This document shows positions 25,759 to 34,675 of a stretch of 54,123 bases of DNA, one piece after another; position 1 is the first letter of the stretch; every line of letters begins with the position of its first letter. Under the pieces are notes generated by a model. It had not been told where the DNA came from and searched no databases. It saw only the letters and a program-made list of their open reading frames with translations. Origin of the DNA: Aeromicrobium sp. (GTDB lineage: Bacteria > Actinomycetota > Coriobacteriia > Anaerosomatales > Anaerosomataceae); the NCBI GenBank assembly GCA_015351705.1, contig JADIIM010000056.1, positions 1 to 54,123 of the forward strand, written 5' to 3'. Made by a program: the position numbers and the translations under genes.

Positions 25759-26319
25759 TCAGGCCGTGGCGTCCACCAACCCGGCCGCACGCAGCCGGCG
25801 CGCGAGGACGACGGCCACCGCAGCCTTGACGCCATCGAGAAGCACGAAGGGGGCGACGCCCGCGGCGATGGCCGCAGTGGCGCCCATCCCGGTGGAGTAT
25901 GCGAGCCATGTGGTACCGGTGACATAGACCCCGGCGAACATGGCCGTGAGCGCCAGCGTGTCCGACACCCCCGGCCGGTGGGCGGGCAGGGGGCGTCTGA
26001 CCGCCGCGCCGAGGGTCGCTCCGATCAGGAACCCGATCAGGTAGCCGCCGGTAGGTCCGACGAGCGTCGCCACACCGGCCCGGCCCCCGGAGAAGACCGG
26101 CAGCCCCGCAGCGCCGAGGGCAAGGTAGAGGGTCAGAAGGGCCGCGGCCTGTCGCGGCGGGCAGATGAGAACGATGACGGCGAGAGTGAGCGTCTGCGCG
26201 GTCACCGGCACCGTCCCGACCGGCACGGTGATCCACGCCGAGACCGCCAGCAACGCGGCGAGAAGTGCGGAGATCAGAAGCGTTCGCGTTCGTGGGCGTG
26301 CGGGGGTGCTCATCGGCAT
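25759..26319 (-). CDS. bioY: Biotin transporter BioY (ECF substrate-binding membrane protein)
   Basis: A 186-residue protein with about six membrane helices. BioY hallmarks include PVGTVPVTAQTLTLAV near the N-terminus, LTLYLALGAAGLPVFSGGRAG, and the GPTGGYLIGFLIGA motif. It binds biotin and works alone or with the shared ECF energy-coupling module. I chose the ATG at 26317-26319, which has AAGAGG 6 bases upstream. An upstream GTG in frame lies inside the operator and is rejected. Regulation by biotin through BirA is indicated by the operator immediately upstream. Confidence 0.94.
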   Translation of the reverse strand: MPMSTPARPRTRTLLISALLAALLAVSAWITVPVGTVPVTAQTLTLAVIVLICPPRQAAALLTLYLALGAAGLPVFSGGRAGVATLVGPTGGYLIGFLIGATLGAAVRRPLPAHRPGVSDTLALTAMFAGVYVTGTTWLAYSTGMGATAAIAAGVAPFVLLDGVKAAVAVVLARRLRAAGLVDATA

Positions 26320-26332
26320 GTGGGACCTCTTC

Positions 26333-26363
26333 TTGTAAACCACTCTGACAGAGCGGTTTACTT
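26333..26363. promoter_or_regulatory. BirA-type biotin operator
   Basis: TTGTAAACC, 13 bases, GGTTTACTT. This matches the known bacterial BirA operator (TTGTAAACC with an inverted GGTTTACAA half), with a spacer slightly shorter than the usual 14-16. It overlaps the region just upstream of the bioY ribosome binding site. The cognate repressor, a BirA with an N-terminal helix-turn-helix, is encoded at 33689-34675. Confidence 0.85.
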
Positions 26364-27125
26364 TATGCCGGACACCACCGGGGCGTCAACGGCATGCCCG
26401 GGTTCGGGCTCAGAGGCCGGTTCCGGCGTTCTGAGCCCCGCAAGGTCGACGAGCCTGCCCGCCATGGTCGGCTCGTCCCACGAAGGCTCGGGCGCCTCGC
26501 CCCAAGCAGCAAGCAGCTCGACCGCCGCCTGCCATCTGGCGCCGGGCGTGAGGTCGGCCCGACGGGCCAGGAAGTCGCGCACAAGCGCCGAGCGCTCGGA
26601 GGTCACCTGTCCGCGGAAGACGAGGTCCACGTCGCCGGTGTCACGCACCACGACCGTGCCGGCCGCCATGTCGCCGAGACGCTTGTTCGCGGTCGACAGC
26701 AACATCGAGACGAGTCCGACAGCGTAGTAGCCGGGCATAAGGTCCACGATGCGGATCAGGTTGCGGATGACCGAGTCGAGCGTGCCCACACGTCCACCGT
26801 CGTCGCGGATGACGCGGATGCCGAGCGCCTGTTTGCCCGGCGTGCGGCCGTTGCGCATCACCTCGCCCCACACGTAGTAACCCCAGTACGTGACGAAGGC
26901 CAGGACGAGGAAGCCGCCGAACAGCCATGGCGCCGCCGCCTCGCTGTCGAGCAGTGAGCCGACGAGTAGCGCGGCGAGCCCCTCGGCGATGATGATCGCC
27001 ACAAGCAGCACCGTGTCCACGAGCAGCGCCGCCCCGCGCGATGCCGGCCCGGCGAGCTCGTAGGCGAAAGCAACCGACTCGGAGGTCTCGACCGAGAGCA
27101 CGTCGGCGGTGCGGGCTGCGGGCAT
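26358..27125 (-). CDS. RDD family membrane protein
   Basis: The 255-residue protein contains an RDD domain: the Arg/Asp signature as AGPASRGAALLVDTVLL (about 26-42), two further helices, the conserved NGRTPGKQALGIRV (about 92-105) and the final NKRLGDMAAGTVVV. A soluble tail of about 90 residues of unknown function follows. RDD proteins have been linked to ion or solute transport, with few characterised. It is divergent from the SpoIIM-like gene, a pairing common in actinobacteria. Its 3' end reaches the BirA operator. Confidence 0.88.
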   Translation of the reverse strand: MPAARTADVLSVETSESVAFAYELAGPASRGAALLVDTVLLVAIIIAEGLAALLVGSLLDSEAAAPWLFGGFLVLAFVTYWGYYVWGEVMRNGRTPGKQALGIRVIRDDGGRVGTLDSVIRNLIRIVDLMPGYYAVGLVSMLLSTANKRLGDMAAGTVVVRDTGDVDLVFRGQVTSERSALVRDFLARRADLTPGARWQAAVELLAAWGEAPEPSWDEPTMAGRLVDLAGLRTPEPASEPEPGHAVDAPVVSGIK

Positions 27126-27209
27126 CGATGCTCCTCCAGGGATCCGGGTGCCGCGAGAGCGGCGCTTCGGATGCTAGCATAGGACGACCGCGCCGAAGGA
27201 GGAACGCAC

Positions 27210-28181
27210 GTGGAGGAACGCGAGTTCGTCGCCGGGTCGCGCGAGGTGTGGGAGCGGCTCGCCTCGGCAGTGGCGCTGGTGCGGTCCAGGGGCGTGAAAG
27301 GCATGGGCGCACCGGCGCTCCGGCAGATGCACGAGGACTACCGGCATGCCGCCGCGGACCTCGCCTACTCCCAGACGCACTACCCGCGTTCGGAGACGAC
27401 CGCGTACCTGAACCGGCTCGTGGGCTCGGCGCATGGCGAGCTCTATGGGGACCGGCCACGACGCATCGGCGCCGCCTGGCGGTTCGTGACGCGGGAGTAC
27501 CCGCGGCTCGTGCGCCGGTGCTGGCGGCCCGTGCTGCTCTCGGCGGCGATCCTCTCGGCGGCGGTCGTGCTGGGGTGGGTCCTCGTCTACACGGACCCCG
27601 CGCTCGCGCGCCTGACGCTTCCCGAAGCGTTCCGCGACACGGTGGGCGAGGTCATGGAGCGCGACACCACGGCGGGCGGTGATGTGTGGGCGGCGATGGC
27701 GCCAGCCATCTCGGCAGCGATCACCGTCAACAATGTGCAAGTCTCGCTCACCGTCTTCGCCGGTGGGATCACCTTCGGCGCGCTCACGGCATGGGCGCTC
27801 GTGCGCAACGGCCTGCTGCTCGGCGTGCTCGCCGGAGCGTTCGGGCAGGCAGGCGAGTCGCTGTCGTTCTGGTCGCTCATCGTCCCGCACGGGGCGATCG
27901 AGCTGCCCGCCATCGCGCTTGCGGGCGGCGCGGGGCTGATGCTCGCCGGGGCGCTGCTGTTCCCCGGCGACCTCCCGAGGAGCCAGGCCCTGCGCGCGGT
28001 GGCGCCCGATGCGGTGCGCCTCGTCCTCGGCGTCGTGCCGTTGCTCATCATCGCCGGGTTGATCGAAGGGTTCGTGACTCCTCGCGAGTTGGGCGAGGTC
28101 GGGAAGCTCGTCTTCGGCGGTGTGGCCGGCCTCGGGCTCGCCGCCTACCTCGCGCTGCCCGGCCGGGGCGATGCCGGATAG
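27210..28181 (+). CDS. Stage II sporulation protein M/DUF95-family membrane protein
   Basis: A 323-residue protein starting at GTG with GGAGG 7 bases upstream. A soluble N-terminal segment (about 1-100) is followed by five to six membrane helices, including the family motif NNVQVSLTVFAGGITFG and LIVPHGAIELPAIALAGGAG. Outside spore formers, DUF95 proteins accompany RDD and MoxR/DUF58 genes, as here, where their role is unknown. It is the only plus-strand gene between 1 and 41401 and is convergent with the DUF58 operon. Family assignment is firm; function is not. Confidence 0.88.
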   Translation: MEEREFVAGSREVWERLASAVALVRSRGVKGMGAPALRQMHEDYRHAAADLAYSQTHYPRSETTAYLNRLVGSAHGELYGDRPRRIGAAWRFVTREYPRLVRRCWRPVLLSAAILSAAVVLGWVLVYTDPALARLTLPEAFRDTVGEVMERDTTAGGDVWAAMAPAISAAITVNNVQVSLTVFAGGITFGALTAWALVRNGLLLGVLAGAFGQAGESLSFWSLIVPHGAIELPAIALAGGAGLMLAGALLFPGDLPRSQALRAVAPDAVRLVLGVVPLLIIAGLIEGFVTPRELGEVGKLVFGGVAGLGLAAYLALPGRGDAG

Positions 28182-28214
28182 CCACGCCGGGCGGGCCGGC
28201 GATGCCAGGAACCC

Positions 28215-28235
28215 GTCCGGGGGCCCTCGCCGGAC
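28215..28235. terminator. Possible bidirectional stem-loop between convergent genes
   Basis: GTCCGG pairs with CCGGAC around a 9-base loop in the 55-base gap between the SpoIIM-like and DUF58 stops. No T-run is present on either side. Confidence 0.35.
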
Positions 28236-28236
28236 G

Positions 28237-29577
28237 CTACAGCCTCCCGCGAGCCTTGATCTCGAGGTAGCGGTTGACCGCGGCGACCGAGAGCTCCTCG
28301 GGATGCACGTCGAGCACGAGCGAGCCTCGCGCGCTCAGCGCGGCGAGCGCCTCGGCCTTCTCGCGCAGGATGCCCTCGGCCACCGACGTGGCGAACGCCT
28401 CCTGCTCGTCATCGGGCACAAGACGCGCCCGGCTCTCGAGTCCGCGGTTGCGCTGCGTGATGACGAGTGGCAGGTGACGCGGCGAGAGGGTGGCGAGCAC
28501 GCGTAGCAGCCGCCGGCTCGGCTCGGTCCCGACAAGGTCGGTGAAGAGCACCACGAGCGAGCGCTTGCCGAGCCGTGTGCCGAGGTACGACAGCGCGCGG
28601 CGGTAGTCGGGCTCCTCCAGGCGCCCCTCCACGCCGGCGAGTGCCTCGGTGATGGCCAGGAACTGCCGATGCCCCTTTGCGGGCGGCAGGTAGGCGACCA
28701 CGTCCCGGCCGAAGACGAGCAGTCCCACCACATCGCCGGCCTCAAGACCCAGATACGCGAGCAGCAGCGCGGCGTTCACGGCGCGGTCGAGCTTGGTGAC
28801 CGGCCCGGCCATCGGAAGCATCAGACGCCCGGCGTCGATCGCGATGACGATCGTCTGGCTGCGCTCAACCTCGAAGCGGCGCACCACCGGGCGCCCGCGT
28901 CGCGCGGTCGCCTTCCAGTCGATGTCGCGGTAGTCATCGTCGGCCTGGTAGTCGCGCAACGATTCGAACTCGGTCCCGGCGCCGGCGTAGCGCTGCGAGC
29001 GGATCCCGATCTCGTGCAACGCGCCGCGCCGGGCCATGAGCGCGTACCGGCGCACGGCGGTGATGTCCGGGTAGACCCGGCACTCCTCGCCGAGCGCGAA
29101 GGAGGCCTGCCGCCCGGCCAGGCCGAGCGGCCCGAGGAGCCGGACCGCCACCGGCCCGAAGGCGAAGACCCCTCGGCGCGACGGCGTGAGGTGGAGTGTG
29201 ACGTCACCTGAGGCACGCGGGTCCACGCGCACCGGGCCGAACCCGCGCTCCCCCGAGAACGAGGCCGGCGGAGTGTCGCGCCCCTGGATGCGAGCAGGAG
29301 CGCCGGAGTGGTTCGCGATGGCGACGCGCACCGGATTGGGGACGCCGATCGACAGCTTGAGCGGGAGCGTGCGCTCCAGCGTGATGTCCGACGGGTGCGG
29401 CGTGCTCGCCAGATCGCGCGCAACCACGACCGCCCACGCCGCGACCCACGCGAGCGCCGCCAGCCATGCCCACGCTCCGGGCACGACGGGCAGCACGAGT
29501 GCCCCGGGCGCGAGAGCGAGCGCGGCGCGAGGCGTGAGGTGGGGGAAGCGGCCGACCGCTGCGCGAAGACGGCTCAT
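28237..29577 (-). CDS. DUF58 domain protein (vWA-like), partner of MoxR ATPase
   Basis: The 446-residue protein has two N-terminal membrane segments (about 14-48), a beta-rich region, and the DUF58 core with the signature DYQADDDYRDIDWKATARRG followed by a von Willebrand A-like domain (TIVIAIDAGRLM, then LVVLFTDLVG). DUF58 proteins are coupled to MoxR AAA+ ATPases, which may fold or activate vWA proteins at the envelope. Its start overlaps the MoxR stop by 4 bases (ATGA), so coupling is tight. Confidence 0.9.
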   Translation of the reverse strand: MSRLRAAVGRFPHLTPRAALALAPGALVLPVVPGAWAWLAALAWVAAWAVVVARDLASTPHPSDITLERTLPLKLSIGVPNPVRVAIANHSGAPARIQGRDTPPASFSGERGFGPVRVDPRASGDVTLHLTPSRRGVFAFGPVAVRLLGPLGLAGRQASFALGEECRVYPDITAVRRYALMARRGALHEIGIRSQRYAGAGTEFESLRDYQADDDYRDIDWKATARRGRPVVRRFEVERSQTIVIAIDAGRLMLPMAGPVTKLDRAVNAALLLAYLGLEAGDVVGLLVFGRDVVAYLPPAKGHRQFLAITEALAGVEGRLEEPDYRRALSYLGTRLGKRSLVVLFTDLVGTEPSRRLLRVLATLSPRHLPLVITQRNRGLESRARLVPDDEQEAFATSVAEGILREKAEALAALSARGSLVLDVHPEELSVAAVNRYLEIKARGRL

Positions 29578-30533
29578 CGGGGAACAGGCACCGCGGCGAG
29601 TACGTCGGTGACGATGGAGTCGGCGTCAGAACCCTCAATCTCAGCCTCAGGTTGAAGAACGATACGGTGGCGCAGCACAGCCGGCGCCATGGCCTTCACG
29701 TCGTCCGGCGTCACGAACGCCCGTCCATCCAGAAGCGCATGCGCCTTGGCGGCGACGAGCAGGCTCACCCCCGCGCGCGGACTTGCGCCGAGGGACACCG
29801 CCGGGTCCTCGCGCGTCCCGCGGACGATGGCGCTCACATAGCCCACCACGCCCTCGTCCACCACCACGTCATCGAGCACCGCACGGGCGGCGAGCACGGC
29901 GTCGGCATCGGCCACGGACCGGATGCCCAGCGCGTCAAGGTCGCTCATCCGCATCCCGCCTACGTGACCCGCGAGGATCCGGGCTTCCTCCTCGGCAGAG
30001 GGGTAGCTCACCACGACCTTCATCAGGAAGCGGTCGAGCTGCGCCTCGGGCAGCGGATACGTGCCTTCGTACTCGACGGGGTTCTGCGTCGCCACCACAA
30101 GGAACGGCTCCGGGAGCGGGTGCGAGACGCCGTCGATGGTGACCTGCGCCTCCTGCATCGCCTCGAGCAGCGCCGACTGCGTCTTGGGAGGCGTGCGGTT
30201 GATCTCGTCGGCGAGCACGATGTTGGCGAAGACCGGCCCCTGCCGGAGCCGGAACCCCTGCGCCTGCATGTCGAAGATGTTGGTGCCCACCACGTCGGCG
30301 GGCATGAGGTCCGGCGAGAACTGGATGCGCTTGAACGAGACGTCGAGCGCGCGCGCGACGGCGCGTGCGACGAGCGTCTTGGCGGTACCCGGCACGCCTT
30401 CGAGCAGGACGTGCCCCCCGGTGATGAGACCGGTCAGCAGGCCGTCGACCACGTGGGCCTGACCCACGACCGCCTTGCCAACCTCGGCACGCACCGCCGC
30501 CGCAAGATCCATGATGTGCCCGGTGTCAGCCAT
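29574..30533 (-). CDS. MoxR-family AAA+ ATPase
   Basis: The 319-residue protein has Walker A GVPGTAKT (about 45-52), Walker B VLADEINRTPPKTQSALLEAMQE (within about 105-130), sensor 1 VVATQNPVEYEGTYPLPEAQLDRF and a C-terminal lid domain. I chose the ATG at 30531-30533 (MADTG), which overlaps the DUF4350 gene end by 8 bases and has GGAGG upstream; the longer frame adds 35 basic, unconserved residues. MoxR ATPases act as chaperones for vWA-domain proteins, here presumably the adjacent DUF58 protein. Confidence 0.93.
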   Translation of the reverse strand: MADTGHIMDLAAAVRAEVGKAVVGQAHVVDGLLTGLITGGHVLLEGVPGTAKTLVARAVARALDVSFKRIQFSPDLMPADVVGTNIFDMQAQGFRLRQGPVFANIVLADEINRTPPKTQSALLEAMQEAQVTIDGVSHPLPEPFLVVATQNPVEYEGTYPLPEAQLDRFLMKVVVSYPSAEEEARILAGHVGGMRMSDLDALGIRSVADADAVLAARAVLDDVVVDEGVVGYVSAIVRGTREDPAVSLGASPRAGVSLLVAAKAHALLDGRAFVTPDDVKAMAPAVLRHRIVLQPEAEIEGSDADSIVTDVLAAVPVPR

Positions 30534-31641
30534 CGATGCTCTCAACCTCCTGTCGTGCCCGCGCGATGCGCCGGGCGATCGTGACGAACGCGTCGTCGGT
30601 GATGGTTCCGCGCGAGACGGCCTCATGCGTCTCGGCAAGCAGCGTCGCGGCTTCCGGACGCCGCTTCAGGCCGAGCGCCAGCGAGCCGTGCCTGCGCGCG
30701 AGCGAGCGCTCAAGCCCACGGGCGAGTGTGTCGAGCGCGTCGGCGTGCGCGCCGGCGGTGCGGTAGACGCCGGCCAGCGAGTCCACGTACGCGAGCGTGC
30801 GCGCCCGGGGCCGGGGCTCGTCGGGGATGACCGGGCCCAGGCGCCTGCCCCTGCCGATGACGAGGACCGCGAGTGCGAGCGCACCGAGCACGAGCGCGGC
30901 CTGACCGCCCGGGCCCAGGGCGCCGAGGAGGCTGTCGGCGGTGATGAAGCCGTGGTGGTACTCGTCGAAGTGCACCGGCGTCGCGTCGGCGAGCAACCGC
31001 ACCGCGAACTCACCGTTGCCTGCCTCGCCGATACGCTCGTTCGACAACGCCGACGCGTCCGCGAGCCACAGCACCTCGCCCGCGCCCACGGCCCGGAGCA
31101 TCAGCGCGGCGCCGCCCTCGTCGCCGTAGAGCGATACCCAGGGGCCCTCGGCGATCCTCCTGCCCGGGCCGAGGACCGGGGGGCCTTCGGTAGTGACGTA
31201 CGGCGATGGCAGGAGCGGCGGCGGGGCGTCGTCGCTGTCGGCGCCCAGCCGCACGGCAGGGCCCTCCACGCCGCCGAGCGCTTCGCCCGCGTACGGCCCC
31301 GCGAGCACCAGTCGGCCCCCCTCGGCGACCCAAGCCGCCAGACGGTCGGCCTCGGCATCGGAGAAGCCGCGCGCGAGCGGGTCGGTCGCCGCGACCACGA
31401 TCGTGCCGCCCGTGGGCAGCGGCTCGAAGCGCCTGAGCGCGCGCGGGTCGTGACCCATCGCGTCGAGGTACTCGAAGGCCCCGCGGAGTCCCTCCGGCGC
31501 CGAGGACAGGCTGGTGGACTGCGGGACGTTGATGCGGAAGTAGGAGGAGGCGAGCGCGGTGGCGACCCAGTACGCGGCCAGAAGCGCGACCGCCGCGATG
31601 ATCGAGACCACCATCCGGGCGTCGAGGGCCGGGCGCCGCAT
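30526..31641 (-). CDS. DUF4350 domain membrane protein
   Basis: The 371-residue protein has an N-terminal membrane helix (about 12-30, VSIIAAVALLAAYWVATAL), an extracytoplasmic domain with LAAWVAEGGRLVLAGPY and HFDEYHHGF typical of DUF4350, a second helix (about 250-270), and a cytoplasmic tail with helical repeats. The start ATG overlaps the DUF4129 stop as TGATG. DUF4350 proteins are nearly always encoded with MoxR and DUF4129 genes; their function is unknown. Confidence 0.82.
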   Translation of the reverse strand: MRRPALDARMVVSIIAAVALLAAYWVATALASSYFRINVPQSTSLSSAPEGLRGAFEYLDAMGHDPRALRRFEPLPTGGTIVVAATDPLARGFSDAEADRLAAWVAEGGRLVLAGPYAGEALGGVEGPAVRLGADSDDAPPPLLPSPYVTTEGPPVLGPGRRIAEGPWVSLYGDEGGAALMLRAVGAGEVLWLADASALSNERIGEAGNGEFAVRLLADATPVHFDEYHHGFITADSLLGALGPGGQAALVLGALALAVLVIGRGRRLGPVIPDEPRPRARTLAYVDSLAGVYRTAGAHADALDTLARGLERSLARRHGSLALGLKRRPEAATLLAETHEAVSRGTITDDAFVTIARRIARARQEVESIDG

Positions 31642-32735
31642 CACGCACCACCCCCGCCGACCGCCGCGAGAAGCTCGTCGTAGGTGCTCCTGGCCAGGCG
31701 GTAGCCGTCCTGCCCCGGGTCCTCGTGCCCGTACCACGCGGGCTCGAAGACCGACCGCAAAGCCTGCAGCGGGCGGTGGAGCACGGGGCGCGCTGAGCGC
31801 ACGTCGGCGACGAGCTCAGCGTTGGTGCGCGTGCGTGTGTGCTCCACGACGCCGCGCTCGACGAGCGATCGCGCCGCTCCGCCGAACAGCGCCCGGACGG
31901 CGTCACGGTACCGGCCCTCGGCAGCGGCCTCGTCCGCGTAGCGCACGACGTCGTCGGGCAGCCCCTCGGCCGCCGCGACGACCGGCGCATCGCCGAGGGG
32001 CACGCCCGCGACCAGGCGCGCCTCAGGCGCCGTGGCGCGCAACCACCGACGCACGACCACGAAGACGAGCCAGAGCACCACAAGCCCGCCGGCGACCGAT
32101 GTCGCGAAGAACACCCAGCGAGCGACGCCCGCGCCGCCCGAGCCGTCAGCAAGCAGCGAGTCGACGAACCGCTGCACCGCCTCGGCGATGCGCGCCCACT
32201 GCTCCTCGATCCACTGCTCGAGGGGCGAGCGCCCCCGGACACCGAGATCGGCGAGGACGCCTGCGAGCACCTCCGGGTCGTGCGCGACACTCCCCTCGCC
32301 GGGCACGCCGAGCGCGCGTTCGAGCGACGCGAGATGGGCGTCGAGTGCCGCCCCCGCATCGCGTCTGCCGACGGCGTCACCGGCGCTCGCCAGGTCACCG
32401 GCGGGCGCGGCGACGGTGCTGCCGTCCACCGTGAGGACCGCGTCGCCCGCGGAGACCTCGGCCGCGGCCGGGACGAGCGTGCGCACCTCGGCGGAGACGG
32501 ACGCGGCCCGCGCGGGCGCGGTGAGGTCGCCCTCCGCTCCGGCGATGGCCGAGCGCGCGGCGCTCACCCGCGCCGCGTACTCCTCCACGGCGATCGGACC
32601 TGAAGCGCGCTCCTGGGCCACGGCCGGGGCGATAGCAAGCGCGACCAGCGCCACGCACGCGGCGAACAGGGCCCACGTGCCCCTGGCGCGCGTCGCGCAC
32701 CGGGAGGGCCCGCACGCCCGCGCGCGTCGCATCAT
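31641..32735 (-). CDS. DUF4129 domain membrane protein
   Basis: The 364-residue protein has an N-terminal signal or anchor (WALFAACVALVALAIAPAVA), a helical extracytoplasmic region, one membrane helix (about 222-245), and a C-terminal DUF4129 segment (EGRYRDAVRALFGGAARSLVERGVVEH, then TYDELLAAVGG). The start overlaps the upstream stop (ATGATG/TGA). The open frame extends much further upstream to 33509, but that part is antiparallel shadow of the real membrane-protein gene at 32732-33622. Function unknown; part of the MoxR cluster. Confidence 0.85.
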   Translation of the reverse strand: MMRRARACGPSRCATRARGTWALFAACVALVALAIAPAVAQERASGPIAVEEYAARVSAARSAIAGAEGDLTAPARAASVSAEVRTLVPAAAEVSAGDAVLTVDGSTVAAPAGDLASAGDAVGRRDAGAALDAHLASLERALGVPGEGSVAHDPEVLAGVLADLGVRGRSPLEQWIEEQWARIAEAVQRFVDSLLADGSGGAGVARWVFFATSVAGGLVVLWLVFVVVRRWLRATAPEARLVAGVPLGDAPVVAAAEGLPDDVVRYADEAAAEGRYRDAVRALFGGAARSLVERGVVEHTRTRTNAELVADVRSARPVLHRPLQALRSVFEPAWYGHEDPGQDGYRLARSTYDELLAAVGGGGA

Positions 32736-33622
32736 GCGGCCCGCGCCAGCTCCCGCGCACGCACGACGAGGTCCATGCCCTCTTTGCGCGCGCGGAGGTC
32801 GATGTAGAGGTGGAACAGCGCGAGCGCCGTGAACGGTGCCGTGAGAGCCGAGGCGGCCCCGAAGCTCAGTCCCTCGACCACACGCCACCACACCGGCACG
32901 TCGAGCAGCGCCGTCAGCGGATCGGACGCGCCGAGGGCCGGGACAAGCTGGCCGAGTGCGGCCGGAGATGCGATGGCCCCCTGGAACGCCGTGCTGAGCC
33001 CGAACATGAGCACGAGGTAACCGGCCACTCGCCAGAACGATCCGCGCACGAGCGCGAACGAACGCGAGAGCGCGCTCACCGGGTCCGTCTGCTCCACGAC
33101 GGTCACCACACCGGTGAAGGTCACGAACACCGAGGCCACCAGCCCCCCGACGCCCAGCACGAAGAACGACGCGAACGCGGCGGCGCTCGTCAGGATGCTC
33201 ACGAGCAGCTGCGCGAGCAGGTACCAGCCCCAGCGCTTGAGCCCGCCCTTGAGTATCTCGGTGAACCGTGGCCGCGCCCCGGTGATGAGTCCCGGCGCGG
33301 CGGCGAGGACCGATGCATCGAAGTAGGCACGGACGAACAGGAGCAGGCCGCTCGCCGCCATGATGACGGCGTAGGCGATGAAGATGCCGATGCCCGGGTC
33401 GGGCGCACCGGCGGTCATACTGAGATCCGAGAAGATGACCTCGAAGTAGCCGCGGTAGTAGACGTCCTGGGCGAGCCCGATGATGAGTGCGACGGGAAAC
33501 ACCGTGCACACCGCGGCAAGTGCGAGCGCTTTGAAGTGTCTGCGGTACACGCCGATCGCGTCATCGAGCGCCGCACCGACCGTGCGGGGGGCGAACGGGT
33601 CCTGTCTCAATGGGTCGGTCAT
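32732..33622 (-). CDS. Polytopic membrane protein, glycerophosphodiester phosphodiesterase membrane-domain-like
   Basis: A 296-residue protein with six hydrophobic segments and the opening RTVGAALDDAIGVYRRHFKAL, seen in membrane proteins related to the GDPD membrane domain. It has no catalytic phosphodiesterase part. It begins with ATG and GTGAGG upstream, and is the first gene of the DUF4129-DUF4350-MoxR-DUF58 operon. Function unknown; likely an envelope stress or remodelling component. Confidence 0.75.
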   Translation of the reverse strand: MTDPLRQDPFAPRTVGAALDDAIGVYRRHFKALALAAVCTVFPVALIIGLAQDVYYRGYFEVIFSDLSMTAGAPDPGIGIFIAYAVIMAASGLLLFVRAYFDASVLAAAPGLITGARPRFTEILKGGLKRWGWYLLAQLLVSILTSAAAFASFFVLGVGGLVASVFVTFTGVVTVVEQTDPVSALSRSFALVRGSFWRVAGYLVLMFGLSTAFQGAIASPAALGQLVPALGASDPLTALLDVPVWWRVVEGLSFGAASALTAPFTALALFHLYIDLRARKEGMDLVVRARELARAA

Positions 33623-33688
33623 CGGGTCCTCACGATCTCGGTCACGCCCTTGCGGTCGGCGACGGCAACACCGGATACGGCACCGGGC

Positions 33689-34675
33689 TCAGGGTCCCGT
33701 CGGCCGCCCGCCACCACGGAGCGTCACCTCTCCGGCGGCAACGGCTCGCACCCCTCCAGTATCGCGCACGAGCAGCGCTCCCGTCTCGTCAACGGACTCC
33801 GCCGTCCCCTCGGCCACGGTCGCACCGGTGGCGTCCCGGACGACCACCGGCTCTCCCCACAGCACACCGCGCCGCCGGTACTCCTCGGCAAGCGGCCCGA
33901 ACCCGTCGGCGACGAAGCGCCTCACCACCGCCGCGAGCTCATCGAGCACGGCCGCGGCGACGTCAGGTATCCGCGCGCCGGAAACCACATCGCGCACGCA
34001 CGCCGACCCCGGGACGTCAGACGGCGCTACGTTCACGCCGCAGCCGATCACCACCCACTCCACGGTGTCGGCCTCGGCGGCCATCTCGAGCAACACGCCC
34101 GCGAGTTTCCCACCCGTGCGCACGTCGCCCAGCCAGACGTCGTTGGGCCACTTGAGACCCGCGTCGCACCCCAGGCGGCCGAGCGCCCGCGCGACCCCGA
34201 GCGCCGCCACGAGCGAGAGCGGCGCCACGCCCGTGGGAGACGTCGCGGGCCTGAGCACTGCCGAGAGGTACGCACCACCCTCCGGGGACGACCATACACG
34301 CCCGAACCGCCCGCGCCCGCCGGTCTGTCGCGCCGCCACGACCACCGTGCCGGCCGGCGCGCCTGCACGCGCGAGCCGCTTGGCATCGTCGTTCGTCGAC
34401 CCGGTCTCCGCGCCGCCCTCGCAGCGCACCCACAGCGGGTCGCGCACGAGGGGCGTTACCGTCTCAGGGATGCAGAGGTCCGGCGCGGAGACGATCCGGT
34501 ACCCGACGCGCGGCTCGGCGTGGATCGCAAAGCCGAGCTCGCGGAGCGCCGCGACATGCTTGCCGACGGCCACTCGTGAGACGCCGAACTCACGCGCAAG
34601 CGCCTCACCGGAGACACCCTGTCTGCCGGCGTCGGCAAGCGCTGCGGCGACAGCGGCCCTAGTGGTGAGCTCCAT
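33689..34675 (-). CDS. birA: Biotin-protein ligase / biotin operon repressor BirA
   Basis: The 328-residue protein has an N-terminal winged helix-turn-helix (SGEALAREFGVSRVAVGKHVAALRELG, about 23-48), the catalytic biotinyl-AMP loop GRGRFGRVWSSPEGG, KWPNDVWL, and the C-terminal SH3-like domain. It activates biotin with ATP and transfers it to carboxylase carrier protein, and as holo-repressor binds the TTGTAAACC operator. I chose the internal ATG at 34673-34675, which overlaps the DedA gene end by 17 bases; an extension of 19 residues is basic and unconserved. It is last in the pan-nad operon, and its expected target bioY lies about 7 kb away. Confidence 0.95.
   Translation of the reverse strand: MELTTRAAVAAALADAGRQGVSGEALAREFGVSRVAVGKHVAALRELGFAIHAEPRVGYRIVSAPDLCIPETVTPLVRDPLWVRCEGGAETGSTNDDAKRLARAGAPAGTVVVAARQTGGRGRFGRVWSSPEGGAYLSAVLRPATSPTGVAPLSLVAALGVARALGRLGCDAGLKWPNDVWLGDVRTGGKLAGVLLEMAAEADTVEWVVIGCGVNVAPSDVPGSACVRDVVSGARIPDVAAAVLDELAAVVRRFVADGFGPLAEEYRRRGVLWGEPVVVRDATGATVAEGTAESVDETGALLVRDTGGVRAVAAGEVTLRGGGRPTGP

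Noticed and set aside
27210-28181. Evidence that the organism forms spores
   Set aside because: DUF95/SpoIIM-like proteins are common in non-spore-forming actinobacteria next to RDD and MoxR genes; no other sporulation gene is present.
31641-33509. A 622-residue minus-strand protein
   Set aside because: Only the part below 32735 is DUF4129 coding; the upstream part is an out-of-frame shadow of the membrane protein at 32732-33622.
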